The notes under the pieces: model-generated
The model's input: only the letters and a program-made list of their open reading frames with translations
The model's database searches: none
Told to the model about the DNA's origin: nothing
Assembly: GCA_031553615.1 (NCBI GenBank)
Contig: JAVBLJ010000010.1
Span: 1-64,000 of the forward strand
From: WQXF01 sp031553615
GTDB taxonomy: Bacteria > Bacillota > Clostridia > Christensenellales > Aristaeellaceae
Length of the DNA: 64,000 nt
Direction of reading: 5' to 3'
Part shown: positions 7,573-16,299 of the stretch, in pieces
Numbering within the stretch: position 1 is the stretch's first letter
How the letters are laid out: every line of letters begins with the position of its first letter
Position numbers and translations under genes: made by a program

Positions 7573-9684
7573 TCAGTCGCGCACGCCCAAGGGCCGCACG
7601 CTCAGCGCTTCAAAAAGGCCCTGCGCGCAAGCCCCGCGCAACCCCACGCCCGCGCAGCCCGCGTCAAACGCATCGTCCCGTGCGGCCAGCACTTCATTGC
7701 CCCCGATCAGCACGCGCAACGAATCGCCCCGTGCTTCGGCGCGCAGCCGCACCGGCTCGCCCGGCTGCCACCCATGCGCCGCCTGCGCCAGCACGCGCTC
7801 GCCGTGATTTTCGCAGATCAACGCGATGCCCTGCGGCGTGAGCTGCGCCGCATAGTATCGATACGCGCCCTGCGCGCGAAAGAGCAGCCTCGCCCCGTGC
7901 GCGGTCTCGGGCACCAGCGTGCATTCCACCGCGTAGTCGCGCCAGCCGCGCGCGCCCGTCAGGGCCTCGCCATGGGTCGCGACCTCGCCCGCCAGCCGTC
8001 CGTTCTCGTATACCCAGCGCCCTCGGGAGTAGGTAAACTGGCTGCATTCGTGCTGCACAAACGACCAATACTCCATGTGCTCCTTCGCGAAATCCATGGC
8101 AAAATCGGGTTCGCCCTCCACCGAGAGCAGCCGCACCGCCGCACAGAACCCGCCCTCGCGCGGTTCTTTTAGGAGGAAACGGATGCCGGCCTGTGCCAGG
8201 CACGCGCCCTCCAGGGGCGGGATGCGCCACGCAAGCTCTGTCCATTCGCCGGGCCGCAGCGTTACGCACGGGCCCTCGTGATCGGCCTGGGCGTTGTCGT
8301 CGTACACGTAGAGCGAGGCCACGAGCGGGGCCTCCCCCTCGGCGCGCACCTGCGCCCGCAGCGTTTGCCCCGGATGCACCTTGGGCGAAAAGCAGGGATC
8401 GTAGCGGTTGTTGTGCACGTCCTTGGGGCGGTAGTAGGTGCGGTGATAGACGCGCATGCCAGTGCGCGAATCGATCGCCCGGCACCAGGCGCGCACCATG
8501 TGCATGCCCTCCTCGCAGGCTGCGGCCAAGTGCGTATCCGCGTGGGAAGCCGCGCGCAGGCCGTGTGTACTGCCGGGCAACGCAAAATCCAGGTGCAGAG
8601 CGCTTCCCGCGCGCTCGGCCAGCCACTCCGGCGGGGTCTGACCCGCCAGTCTGAATCCCTGCAGCGCGATCCACTTAGCTTGGCTGGGAATATCGCCGAT
8701 GTTCTGCTCCCCCAGCACGCTGGAGCAGAGAACCACGTCGTTCACCGCGGCGCGCATACCCGGATCAATGCCCTCCAGACCGCCCAGCACGCCCAGGATC
8801 GCCCCCAGGTTGCCGCTGTTACAATCGGTATCCAGGCCACACTGCGTGCAGATCGAGAGGCCGCGCCGCAGGTTGCCCTCGCTGTGCAGCAGACCCAGCA
8901 GAATATAGGCCGTGTTGCTGACCGCATGGAACATGCCCGGGTAGCGTGGAGCCGCCCAATCGCGCACGATCAGGGCCCGCGTGGCCTTCCAATCGGCGGG
9001 ATGCTCCCGGTACGCGTCCAGCACCGCACGGGCCATGCGGGCGATATCCCCCTCGGGCGGGATCACGGCCAGCGCGTCGCGCAGCACCGCCTCGGGGGTC
9101 GTTTGCTCAAACGCAGTGGCGATCATGGCCACCTGCAGCAGCAGCGCATCCTCCCCCGCGCCGCCCGGCGTGGCATTGCACGGCAGCACGGCGCGCGCCA
9201 GCTTCACCGCCAGCGGCACGTTTCCCGGCGCTACCAGACCCCAGGTATCCGCGAATATGCGCGGCCCCAGCCCCACATCAGGCTCGCCGGTACGCACCAA
9301 CGCCTGCTCGCCCTGCTCCAGCAGGTGATAGGCGGTGGGCTTGCCATAGCCCGGCCACCAGAAAAAGCCGTGCTCGCAGGGCGGATAGTTGGTCCAGGCG
9401 CGCGCCATCTGCGCGGGGGTGATATCCTCGCCCGCGCGTTCATCCTCCAGCGCGCGCAGGAAGAACAGCGGCCCGTTGATGTCGTCGTCGGGCTCAAAAA
9501 CGTCCACGTCTAGCACAAATCCATCGAGCTCACCGAAGATGTGCTCGATATCGCGGCTCGACCAGCCTTCCACCGGCGCGCCGTGCCGCACGCCCATGAT
9601 CTTGCCCAGCCAACCCGCGTACACCCTCTCCACATACTCACGCCCCAGGCTCGGGCGACCGGGCTCCCGTCTTTCCTGCGCCAC
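7573..9684 (-). CDS. ADP-ribosylglycohydrolase-family protein, cytoplasmic paralogue 1
   Basis: 703 residues, about twice the classic ARH length, without signal peptide. The N-terminal ARH domain (about 15-335) opens YAGWLGKIMGVRHGAPVEGW and has DDDIN at 66-70 and CTQCGLDTDCNSGN at 279-292, the presumed metal sites. The remaining about 350 residues look beta-rich (YVYDDNAQADHEGPCVTLR, RLLFRAQGAYRYYAAQL, LRVLIGGNEVL) and may be one or two sugar-binding sandwich domains. The start is GTG at 9684, behind GGAGGTTTTGCA. It is clearly homologous to the next upstream gene over its whole length. Substrate unknown; I would not assume ADP-ribose. Confidence 0.82.
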   Translation of the reverse strand: MAQERREPGRPSLGREYVERVYAGWLGKIMGVRHGAPVEGWSSRDIEHIFGELDGFVLDVDVFEPDDDINGPLFFLRALEDERAGEDITPAQMARAWTNYPPCEHGFFWWPGYGKPTAYHLLEQGEQALVRTGEPDVGLGPRIFADTWGLVAPGNVPLAVKLARAVLPCNATPGGAGEDALLLQVAMIATAFEQTTPEAVLRDALAVIPPEGDIARMARAVLDAYREHPADWKATRALIVRDWAAPRYPGMFHAVSNTAYILLGLLHSEGNLRRGLSICTQCGLDTDCNSGNLGAILGVLGGLEGIDPGMRAAVNDVVLCSSVLGEQNIGDIPSQAKWIALQGFRLAGQTPPEWLAERAGSALHLDFALPGSTHGLRAASHADTHLAAACEEGMHMVRAWCRAIDSRTGMRVYHRTYYRPKDVHNNRYDPCFSPKVHPGQTLRAQVRAEGEAPLVASLYVYDDNAQADHEGPCVTLRPGEWTELAWRIPPLEGACLAQAGIRFLLKEPREGGFCAAVRLLSVEGEPDFAMDFAKEHMEYWSFVQHECSQFTYSRGRWVYENGRLAGEVATHGEALTGARGWRDYAVECTLVPETAHGARLLFRAQGAYRYYAAQLTPQGIALICENHGERVLAQAAHGWQPGEPVRLRAEARGDSLRVLIGGNEVLAARDDAFDAGCAGVGLRGACAQGLFEALSVRPLGVRD

Positions 9685-9735
9685 TGCAAAACCTCCCCCC
9701 GCGATGATCGTTGCCGAACGAATCGCTGCTCACGT

Positions 9736-9777
9736 CAGTCTTATCGGACCAGCCTTATCGGATCGGCCGTATCGAAA
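9736..9777. repeat. 14-bp tandem repeat at an ARH gene junction
   Basis: CAGTCTTATCGGAC, CAGCCTTATCGGAT and a third diverged unit. The array overlaps the 3' end of the upstream ARH gene and its intergenic gap. Confidence 0.6.
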
Positions 9778-11824
9778 GCGCATCGAACCGGCAGCGGGAA
9801 CCGTTTGCGACGCCCAAGCCCACCATGCCGTTGCGGTAGGGCTTTTCGGCATCGGTATAGTCGAGGTGGCAGGTCTCGCCCACGTAGGCGCGGATGCGGT
9901 CGCCCTCCACGCGCACGCGCAGCGGCACCGCCTCTCCCGGCTTCCACGAAAAGGGCACGGTGAGCAACCGACTCCACCTATCCGCGTTTTTGCAAAGGCT
10001 CAGCCCATCGGGCGAGAGCTCCACAGCATACCCGCGCGCGCCGCCCTGCACCCGAATCAGCAGGCGATGCGCGCCGCCGTAGCACGGCGTGAGCGCACAG
10101 CCTGCCTCGTAATCGCGCCAGCCGGGATCGCCGGTATATGCCTCGCCCAGGTCGGCACAGCTGCCATGCAGCGCGCCCTCGATCAACTGCCAGTAGCCCT
10201 TTAGCTGCACAAACTGGCTCACCGGCCTGTGCCCATACGACCAATGCTCGTGGCGCTCCTTGGCAAACTGCATGCCGAAATCCGGCTTGCCCGCCCAATC
10301 GAGGGCAATCAGCCAAGCCTCCCCCGCCTGCTTCGCTTCCCATTCAACGCCCAAACGCATCAAGCATGCGCCGTCCATCGCGGGGATGCTCCAGCGCAGC
10401 TCGACCGCCTCGCCTTGCCGGAGCTCGGCCCATTCGCCGGAGATTTGCTCGCAAGCGTTGCCATCCCAAGCGAACAGCCGCGCGCGCATGCCTTGACCGC
10501 CGCATACCCGCGCACGCGCGGTTTGGCCGGGGTAGACGGTCGGACAAAACGAGGGCGTGTAGCGATCGTCGGTAAATTCATCGGGCCGCATGTAGGTGCG
10601 CTGCCATATCCGGGTGAGCCCTTCGCCCAGAGTCAGGCGTAGCGAGCCGTTGTGCGCGGCATCCCAGCAGCCGAAGGTAGACTTGCTCTCCTCGCCCGCC
10701 CCCCAAAGGCAGGCGTGGGTGCTGCCGGGCAGCAGGAAGTTGAGCCGGGGCAGCGTTTCGGGCAGCACCTGCTCCAGCTCTGCATGACCCAGGCGGACCG
10801 CGGCGCGCGCCAGGTAGAGCGCGAATGAAGCGGCATCCTGCAGGTTGAGCGCACCCACCACGCTGGAGCATGCGCAAAAATCGTTGATCGGCCCGCGCCA
10901 ACGCTCGCCGATACCCGCAAGCCCCACCAGTACGCCCATGATCGCGCCCAGGTTGCCCACGTTGCAATCGGTATCGAAGCCGCAGCGGTTGCAGATCATC
11001 AGTGTCTCATCGAAGCTGCCCTGACCGTAGCAAAGCGCCAGCGCCATGATGCCCGCGTTTGGAATGATGTGGCAGCCGCCGCCGAACTTATCGCGCCAGT
11101 AATCCCGGCGCAGCATCGCCAGACAGGCCTGCCAATCGCCGGAGTTGATCTTGTAGAATTCCTGCACCGCGCGGAACACTTTCGTGTAGGTGCTCGACGC
11201 GGGGATCTGCGCCAATCCGCGCTCCACCACGGCCTCGATGCTCTCCTCCACGAAGGCGGCGGCGATGCAAGCCGCCACGAAGCGCCCGCCCCAAATGGCC
11301 TCGCCATCGTGCGAAACGCTGGCCGCTTTTTCGGAAAGCTGCGCGGCCAGCTCGGGCTCGCCGGGAGCCACCAGACCCCATGCATCCGAGAATATCTGCC
11401 CGCCGATTTGGCCCGAAAGCTCAGCGCCGTTGAGCGCTTCGCTGCCCGAGAAGGGCGCGGGCACCCCGGCGCGCAGGTTTTCGTAGGCGGTGTGCTCGGC
11501 AGAGATGCCGTAGCCGCCCCACCAGTACATGCCCTTGCCCCACGGCGGATAGTTGAGCCAGGCCTCGCCCACGTCCTGGGCGGTGAGGTCGCGATAGTGT
11601 CCGCTATCCTCCATGGCGCGCACGAAAAAGCTGGGGCCGTTGCTGTCGTCGTCGGCGGCAAACTCTTTGTAATCCATCAGGTAGCCTTCCTGCAGGCCGA
11701 ATTTTTCCAATATTTGCTCGCTGGTCCACATCTCCACCGGTGCGCCCAGCCGGATGCCGATCAATTTGCCCAACCACCCGGAATAGATGCGCTCCAATAC
11801 CTCGTTGGGTGCCAAGCTACGCAT
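9755..11824 (-). CDS. ADP-ribosylglycohydrolase-family protein, cytoplasmic paralogue 2
   Basis: 689 residues from ATG 11824; a GTG four codons earlier (11836) is an alternative, and GTGAGG lies 6 bases before the ATG. The ARH domain begins YSGWLGKLIGIRLGAPVEMW and carries DDDSN near residue 60 and CNRCGFDTDCNVGN near 280, equivalent to the sites in the neighbouring paralogue. The C-terminal half resembles that paralogue (EHWSYGHRPVSQFVQLKGYW, GGAHRLLIRVQGG), so the pair arose by duplication of a two-part protein. It follows the second permease gene by 36 bases. A cytoplasmic glycosidase acting on the imported ligand is the simplest role; substrate not known. Confidence 0.82.
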   Translation of the reverse strand: MRSLAPNEVLERIYSGWLGKLIGIRLGAPVEMWTSEQILEKFGLQEGYLMDYKEFAADDDSNGPSFFVRAMEDSGHYRDLTAQDVGEAWLNYPPWGKGMYWWGGYGISAEHTAYENLRAGVPAPFSGSEALNGAELSGQIGGQIFSDAWGLVAPGEPELAAQLSEKAASVSHDGEAIWGGRFVAACIAAAFVEESIEAVVERGLAQIPASSTYTKVFRAVQEFYKINSGDWQACLAMLRRDYWRDKFGGGCHIIPNAGIMALALCYGQGSFDETLMICNRCGFDTDCNVGNLGAIMGVLVGLAGIGERWRGPINDFCACSSVVGALNLQDAASFALYLARAAVRLGHAELEQVLPETLPRLNFLLPGSTHACLWGAGEESKSTFGCWDAAHNGSLRLTLGEGLTRIWQRTYMRPDEFTDDRYTPSFCPTVYPGQTARARVCGGQGMRARLFAWDGNACEQISGEWAELRQGEAVELRWSIPAMDGACLMRLGVEWEAKQAGEAWLIALDWAGKPDFGMQFAKERHEHWSYGHRPVSQFVQLKGYWQLIEGALHGSCADLGEAYTGDPGWRDYEAGCALTPCYGGAHRLLIRVQGGARGYAVELSPDGLSLCKNADRWSRLLTVPFSWKPGEAVPLRVRVEGDRIRAYVGETCHLDYTDAEKPYRNGMVGLGVANGSRCRFDALSIRPIR

Positions 11825-11860
11825 ACAATGCCTCACTCCTCGGTTCTATTTATGTTCACA

Positions 11861-12712
11861 TTACTTTAATCCCGAAATCTTGATGCCACCCATGATGTAC
11901 CGCTGCGCGCCGAAAAAGAGCAGGAGCGTAGGGATGGCGGCGATGGTGGATGCGGCCATGATCAGGTGCTGCTGATTCTCGCGCGAGGCGCGGAAGTAGG
12001 CGATCACCTGATTGATCTGGAACAGCCTGGGCTCGGTGATGGTCATCGCCGGCCAAAGGTAGCTGCCCCAATAGCCCAGGAACACGCTGATGCCCATCAC
12101 CACAAAGGGCGTGGCACTCATGGGCAAGAAGATGTACCAATAAATGTTCAGCCGGTTTCCGCCATCTAGCAGTGCCGCCTCCTCCAGCGAGGAGGGGATG
12201 TTCAGGTAGAACTGCCGGTAAAAGAAAATGGAATAGGTGAAGCAGATGCCGGGCAGCGTCAGCACCCAGAAGGTATCGAGCATGCCCATCTTTAGCACCG
12301 TGGCAAACGAGGAAATCTGCACCGATATTCCCGGCACAAACCAGGGCACCAGGTACAGCGCCCACAGCAGGCGCTTAAACGGAAACTCCAGCCGCGCAAA
12401 CACGTACCCGGCCATGGAATTGATCAGCAGCGAGCACACCAGCGAAAATGCCGCCACCCGGAAGGTGATCCACATGGAGCCAAAGAAGGTAACCCCCTGC
12501 GAGAACACCCAGGTATCGATGTTTCCGGTCAGCAGGTTGACGTAGTTGACCGGATCCCACGATTTGGGGAAGAACCGGAACGGCATCGCAAGCACCTCGG
12601 CCTGCCCCTTGAACCCGGCCAGCACCATCCAGGCGAGCGGGAAGAGGCACACCAGCGCAACGACAATGCCCAGCAGATCGCTGAGCCCACGGGAAACCTT
12701 GTTTGCTTTCAT
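11861..12712 (-). CDS. Carbohydrate ABC transporter permease (MalG type)
   Basis: 283 residues, six predicted membrane spans, binding-protein-dependent transport inner membrane component. The cytoplasmic coupling (EAA) loop is EEAALLDGGNRLNIYWYIFLP-like, starting near residue 190, the site that contacts the ATPase. The C-terminal IMGGIKISGLK ending is typical of the MalG/CUT1 subfamily. It lies 12 bases after its partner permease. No ATP-binding subunit is encoded nearby. Confidence 0.93.
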   Translation of the reverse strand: MKANKVSRGLSDLLGIVVALVCLFPLAWMVLAGFKGQAEVLAMPFRFFPKSWDPVNYVNLLTGNIDTWVFSQGVTFFGSMWITFRVAAFSLVCSLLINSMAGYVFARLEFPFKRLLWALYLVPWFVPGISVQISSFATVLKMGMLDTFWVLTLPGICFTYSIFFYRQFYLNIPSSLEEAALLDGGNRLNIYWYIFLPMSATPFVVMGISVFLGYWGSYLWPAMTITEPRLFQINQVIAYFRASRENQQHLIMAASTIAAIPTLLLFFGAQRYIMGGIKISGLK

Positions 12713-12724
12713 CCTCTCGCCCCC

Positions 12725-13639
12725 TTACACATCGTCGGCCTTGCTAGAGCTAATGGTGCGGAAGAACAGCGCGGTCAGCGCGCCGATGATCAGCGCCATC
12801 ACCAGGGCCCCGGCATAGGTGTAGCCCATGGTCTTATCCTTCGTGAAGTGCTGATAGAGCAGCAGCACGGGCGTGCGCGTGGAGTTGACGGGCGCGCCGC
12901 CGGTCATCAGGTAGGGCAGGTTGAATTCCTGCAGCCCGCCGATCACGCCGGAAACGATTTGGAACAGGAACACGTTGCGCATGGAGGGGACGGTGATATA
13001 CCACATGCGCTGCGCACCGTTTGCGCCGTCGATCATGGCGGCCTCGTAATAGCTGGGCGGAATATCGAGCAGCCCGGCTAGCATGAGCAGCGAGGAGTAA
13101 CCAAAGCCCAGCCAGATCGCCGGAAGCGCCACGGCATACAGCGAAAACTTCATGCTGTTGAGCCAGGGCTGGATGGGCAGGCCGAAGGATTGCATCAAAA
13201 AGTTGAGCAGGCCGCCCTGGTAGGCGTAGATGAAATTGAAAATCACAGCGGCGATGATGCCGGAAATCACATTGGGAATGTAGATCGACAGCTTCACAAA
13301 ACCACCGATCCGGCTGGTCATATTCTTGATCACGCAGGCAAAAAGGAACGAGAGCACAAAGCGCGCGGGCACGGTGATCGCCGCATACTGAAAGCCCACG
13401 CTGATGGCCTTGAAGAAATACTTATCCTTAAGCACTGCGCGGAAGTTGTCGAATCCAACAAAATTGGCGACCTGATAGAACCCGGAATCGTAGAAGCTTT
13501 GGAAGGCAGTTGAAATCAGCGGTATGATCGAAAAAAGCAGCAGCAGCACCAGGCTGGGCAGCAGCAGCCCGTAGGCCACCATCATCTCGCCGCGGCTGAT
13601 GTGCGAGGAGAGCGCGCGGCGAACCGTAATCCCCTTCAT
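12725..13639 (-). CDS. Carbohydrate ABC transporter permease (MalF type)
   Basis: 304 residues with six membrane spans (the first at about 21-42, LLLPSLVLLLLFSIIPL). The coupling loop is YYEAAMIDGANGAQRMWYIT. MalF-type partner of the following permease; the two form the membrane channel of a CUT1-type sugar or oligosaccharide importer fed by the binding protein encoded upstream. The substrate is not deducible; the three ARH genes in the operon suggest a glycoside they cleave. Confidence 0.93.
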   Translation of the reverse strand: MKGITVRRALSSHISRGEMMVAYGLLLPSLVLLLLFSIIPLISTAFQSFYDSGFYQVANFVGFDNFRAVLKDKYFFKAISVGFQYAAITVPARFVLSFLFACVIKNMTSRIGGFVKLSIYIPNVISGIIAAVIFNFIYAYQGGLLNFLMQSFGLPIQPWLNSMKFSLYAVALPAIWLGFGYSSLLMLAGLLDIPPSYYEAAMIDGANGAQRMWYITVPSMRNVFLFQIVSGVIGGLQEFNLPYLMTGGAPVNSTRTPVLLLYQHFTKDKTMGYTYAGALVMALIIGALTALFFRTISSSKADDV

Positions 13640-13659
13640 ATAAGCACCTCCACAAATAA

Positions 13660-13691
13660 CCGCCGCGCCGAGCAGGAACCCGGCGCGGCGG
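13660..13691 (-). other. Intercistronic stem-loop between binding protein and permease genes
   Basis: CCGCCGCGCCG and CGGCGCGGCGG form a perfect 11-bp stem with a 10-base loop, followed on the minus strand by TTATTTG. It lies between the binding protein stop (13703) and the permease start (13639). Such structures commonly protect the binding-protein mRNA or partly end transcription so that the binding protein is made in excess. Confidence 0.8.
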
Positions 13692-13702
13692 CATGCGCTA
13701 CC

Positions 13703-15052
13703 TTATTTTGCTCTGGGGTTTTGGCCCGCAAGTCCCTGATCGTTGATGACGGTCTGGATTTCCTCGGCGGAAATGGCCAGCGCGTCCCCGATCGGCATGC
13801 CCGCCGTGATCACGTTGCCCATGGCGGTCGCGAAGCTGGCGGAAATGTCCCAGGGGTAGATCGGCTCGGCACCGGCGTAGGGGATCATCTTGGTGGCGAT
13901 GAGCTCCAGCCAGGGATCGCCCTTGGCGGCGTCGGATTCCAGGATGAGCTTATCCACCGAGGCGCGCGCCGCGTACTTGGAGAAGTTGGTGGCAATGAAG
14001 AAATCGGAAAGGCGCGAAGGATCGCCCAGCATCAGCCATTGCAGGAATTCCGCGCACTCCTTGGGGTTGGCGGCCTGTCCATCGATGGCCATGCCGTAGC
14101 CGCCCAGGGCGCCGGTGGGCACGCCTTCCACGTTGCCATCCGGGGTGGGGCATAGCGCGAGCCCGATGTTCTCCGGCGGGCAAATCGTGCCAAGATCGTT
14201 CATGTCCTTCAGGCGGGTGATGGCCCAGCTGCCGTTGAGCTGCATCGCCAGACGGCCTTCGGCCAGCGGCTGCACGTTCCAGAACGCGTCCAGCGGCTGC
14301 GCCGGTACGGCGGCGGCATCCATCAAATCCTTGTAAAGCTGCACGAGCTTCACGAACGCTTCATCCTGCACCTGCGGCGCGGACCAATCCGCATTGAGCA
14401 AATCCTTGCCCAGCATGGCCTGCCAGCCCCAGTTGGTCCAGCCGTAATCGGCTTCACCGGCGATGCCCAAACCGAACACGCCGTCCTTGGTCAGCTTCTT
14501 GGCGTAATCCAGCAGCTCGGCCCAGGATTTGGGCGGGGCGTTCGGGTCGAGGCCCGCGGCTTCGAACATATCCTTGCGGTAGAAAAGCAGCGAGTACGGC
14601 TCCACCATGAAGGGCACCATGTAGTGCTTGTCGCCCGCCATGCACATGGCTTCGGCGCTCTCGTACACGTCGTCCCAAACCGAGGCGTCGATCAGCTCGT
14701 CGAGCGGGTAGTAGAGGCCCTTGCTCGCCTGGGCGATGGCCGTAGCGTAGTTCACGTACAGCAGCTGCGGAGCGGTGCCGGTGGCCTGCGCGGCCTTCAG
14801 CTTCGCCTCGTACGCATCGTCCGGAACGGGCTGCATGTCGACAAAAATGGTTTCGCTCTGCTCGTTAAAAGCAGAAATCACTTCGTTCCACCAGGCCAGC
14901 ACCGCAGGCTCGCCGGAAGCGCCGTGCCAGAAAGGCAGAATGATTTTGCCCTCCGAGGAAACCTCGCCCGCCGAAGCGCCCAGCGGCAGCGACATCACCA
15001 GCATGAGCAGCGCGAGCAACCAGACCAATCCCTTTTTCGCTCCGTTTTTCAT
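13703..15052 (-). CDS. Extracellular sugar-binding protein of ABC importer 1
   Basis: 449 residues. The signal peptide covers about 1-28 (KNGAKKG, then WLLALLMLVMSLPLGASA) with probable cleavage at ASA-GE and no lipobox cysteine, unusual for a monoderm bacterium. The mature part is a family-1 solute-binding protein (ILPFWHGASGEPAVLAWWNE, PQLLYVNYATAIAQASKGLYYPLDELID, GRLAMQLNGSWAI). ATG 15052 is chosen because GGAGGG lies 8 bases before it and the signal peptide then starts correctly; 11 upstream codons are excluded. First gene of the ARH operon, behind a strong promoter and cre site. Confidence 0.93.
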   Translation of the reverse strand: MKNGAKKGLVWLLALLMLVMSLPLGASAGEVSSEGKIILPFWHGASGEPAVLAWWNEVISAFNEQSETIFVDMQPVPDDAYEAKLKAAQATGTAPQLLYVNYATAIAQASKGLYYPLDELIDASVWDDVYESAEAMCMAGDKHYMVPFMVEPYSLLFYRKDMFEAAGLDPNAPPKSWAELLDYAKKLTKDGVFGLGIAGEADYGWTNWGWQAMLGKDLLNADWSAPQVQDEAFVKLVQLYKDLMDAAAVPAQPLDAFWNVQPLAEGRLAMQLNGSWAITRLKDMNDLGTICPPENIGLALCPTPDGNVEGVPTGALGGYGMAIDGQAANPKECAEFLQWLMLGDPSRLSDFFIATNFSKYAARASVDKLILESDAAKGDPWLELIATKMIPYAGAEPIYPWDISASFATAMGNVITAGMPIGDALAISAEEIQTVINDQGLAGQNPRAK

Positions 15053-15190
15053 CTTTGTATCCCTCCATCGTTTGATATTCAACAAAGGAGCGCGTGTGGC
15101 CTCCTTTGGCGAATGACCGCTGTTTCAAACCGCAAAAAACCGTTTACATGCCTGATTTTTTCGCATATACTCAAAGTAATTGATGAAATA

Positions 15191-15204
15191 TGAAATCGTT
15201 TACA
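15191..15204 (-). promoter_or_regulatory. Catabolite-responsive element (cre)
   Basis: The minus strand reads TGTAAACGATTTCA, a full match to the CcpA consensus TGWAANCGNTNWCA. It lies just downstream of the -10 box, where CcpA binding represses. A half-similar TGTAAACGGTTTTT follows closer to the gene. Confidence 0.75.
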
Positions 15205-15210
15205 TTATCG

Positions 15211-15240
15211 ATGTTACCATATCCCCTTCCCCCTTGTCAA
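15211..15240 (-). promoter_or_regulatory. Promoter of the importer-ARH operon
   Basis: TTGACA (15240-15235), 17-base spacer, TAACAT (15216-15211) on the minus strand, about 160 bases upstream of the binding-protein start. Confidence 0.75.
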
Positions 15241-15301
15241 TTCCAACTTTGGCATTTCGCACAAAAATGTTCGCGATTTTTAGCCTTTTCGCTTTCGCCC
15301 C

Positions 15302-16096
15302 TCAGCCGCGCCCGCGGCTCTGGTTGGGCGTAACGCCAAATTCATTTTTGAACGTGCGGATAAAGCTGGTTGCATCGGGGAATCCGCTGTCGATGGCGAT
15401 CTGCTTGATGGGCAAGGTGGTGGTGGTCAGCAGCTTTTTCGCGTGGGTCAGGCGCGCGAGGCGCAGGTATTGCTTGGGCGAATAGCCGGTGAGCGCGTGA
15501 AAGACATGGCTCAAATAATACTTATTCACGTAGAATATATCGGCCAGCTCGGCCACCTTCACGTCGCTGGCAAAGTTCTTATCCAAGTATTCCTTTACTT
15601 GGTGCACCCGCGGCTTGATGCTGCTATCCGGCATGGGGAACATAGCGGGCTGCTGCCGGTAATGGAGGGTGAGCAGCTCGTGCAGGTAGCAGGCGATCAT
15701 ATCCTCGCTCAGCGAATCGCGCAGCTCATATTCGCCCAGGATGCTACGCAGCAGCCCCTCGGTGCTGGGCAACGCCTCGCAGCAGTGCACAAACTTCGAT
15801 GGGCGATTCTTGAATATGGAGGTGAGCTGCGGGTTGCCGATGCGGTGATCGAGCCGCCGGGGCGAAAAGGTGATGCTGTACAGCTCCAGTCCACCGCCCA
15901 CCGCCCGCAGCGCATGGCGCTCCTGCGCTCCCAGAAAGGCCAGCATATGGGCCTTCATGCCGTAGCGCTTGTCCTCCACGGTGAGCTCGGCATCGCCGTG
16001 GCACACGTACAGCAACTCAAAAAAGGCGTGGGTCTGCACCGGTATGCTCTCGCACGCCACCACATGCTGACCCTTGAGCACAATAAAATCGGGCAT
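15302..16096 (-). CDS. AraC-family transcriptional regulator
   Basis: 264 residues. The N-terminal part (to about 150) looks like a cupin-type sensor (HAFFELLYVCHGDAELTVEDKR). The C-terminal part has two helix-turn-helix units (VKVAELADIFYVNKYYLSHV and LPIKQIAIDSGFPDATSFI) and the family ending FKNEFGVTPNQ. ATG 16096 is preceded by GGGGGAGGATCGCCC; the Cys-rich upstream extension is rejected. It lies between the ARH operon (same strand, 250 bases downstream) and the large plus-strand glycan operon that diverges from it, and probably controls the latter; it could affect both. Confidence 0.9.
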   Translation of the reverse strand: MPDFIVLKGQHVVACESIPVQTHAFFELLYVCHGDAELTVEDKRYGMKAHMLAFLGAQERHALRAVGGGLELYSITFSPRRLDHRIGNPQLTSIFKNRPSKFVHCCEALPSTEGLLRSILGEYELRDSLSEDMIACYLHELLTLHYRQQPAMFPMPDSSIKPRVHQVKEYLDKNFASDVKVAELADIFYVNKYYLSHVFHALTGYSPKQYLRLARLTHAKKLLTTTTLPIKQIAIDSGFPDATSFIRTFKNEFGVTPNQSRGRG

Positions 16097-16147
16097 GGGC
16101 GATCCTCCCCCGCAGTCCAAGCAGTAAAATACGATGAAATAGCAAGT

Positions 16148-16186
16148 TTGTATGACACAAGAACCGCAATATACGATATCATACAA
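16148..16186. promoter_or_regulatory. Candidate operator in the araC-binding protein divergent region
   Basis: Perfect inverted repeat TTGTATGA (16148-16155) and TCATACAA (16179-16186), 23 bases apart, between the AraC gene and the divergent operon. Dyads of this spacing suit a dimeric regulator; the binding protein is a guess. Confidence 0.4.
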
Positions 16187-16299
16187 GCAACAAACCGTCA
16201 ATGTGCACAAAGAAACACCGCAAAATGCGGATTATTCGGAGTGCTCATGCGACAAAGCAACGGGAAGCAACACCAAAAACGATTGTAGGAGGCACAAAA

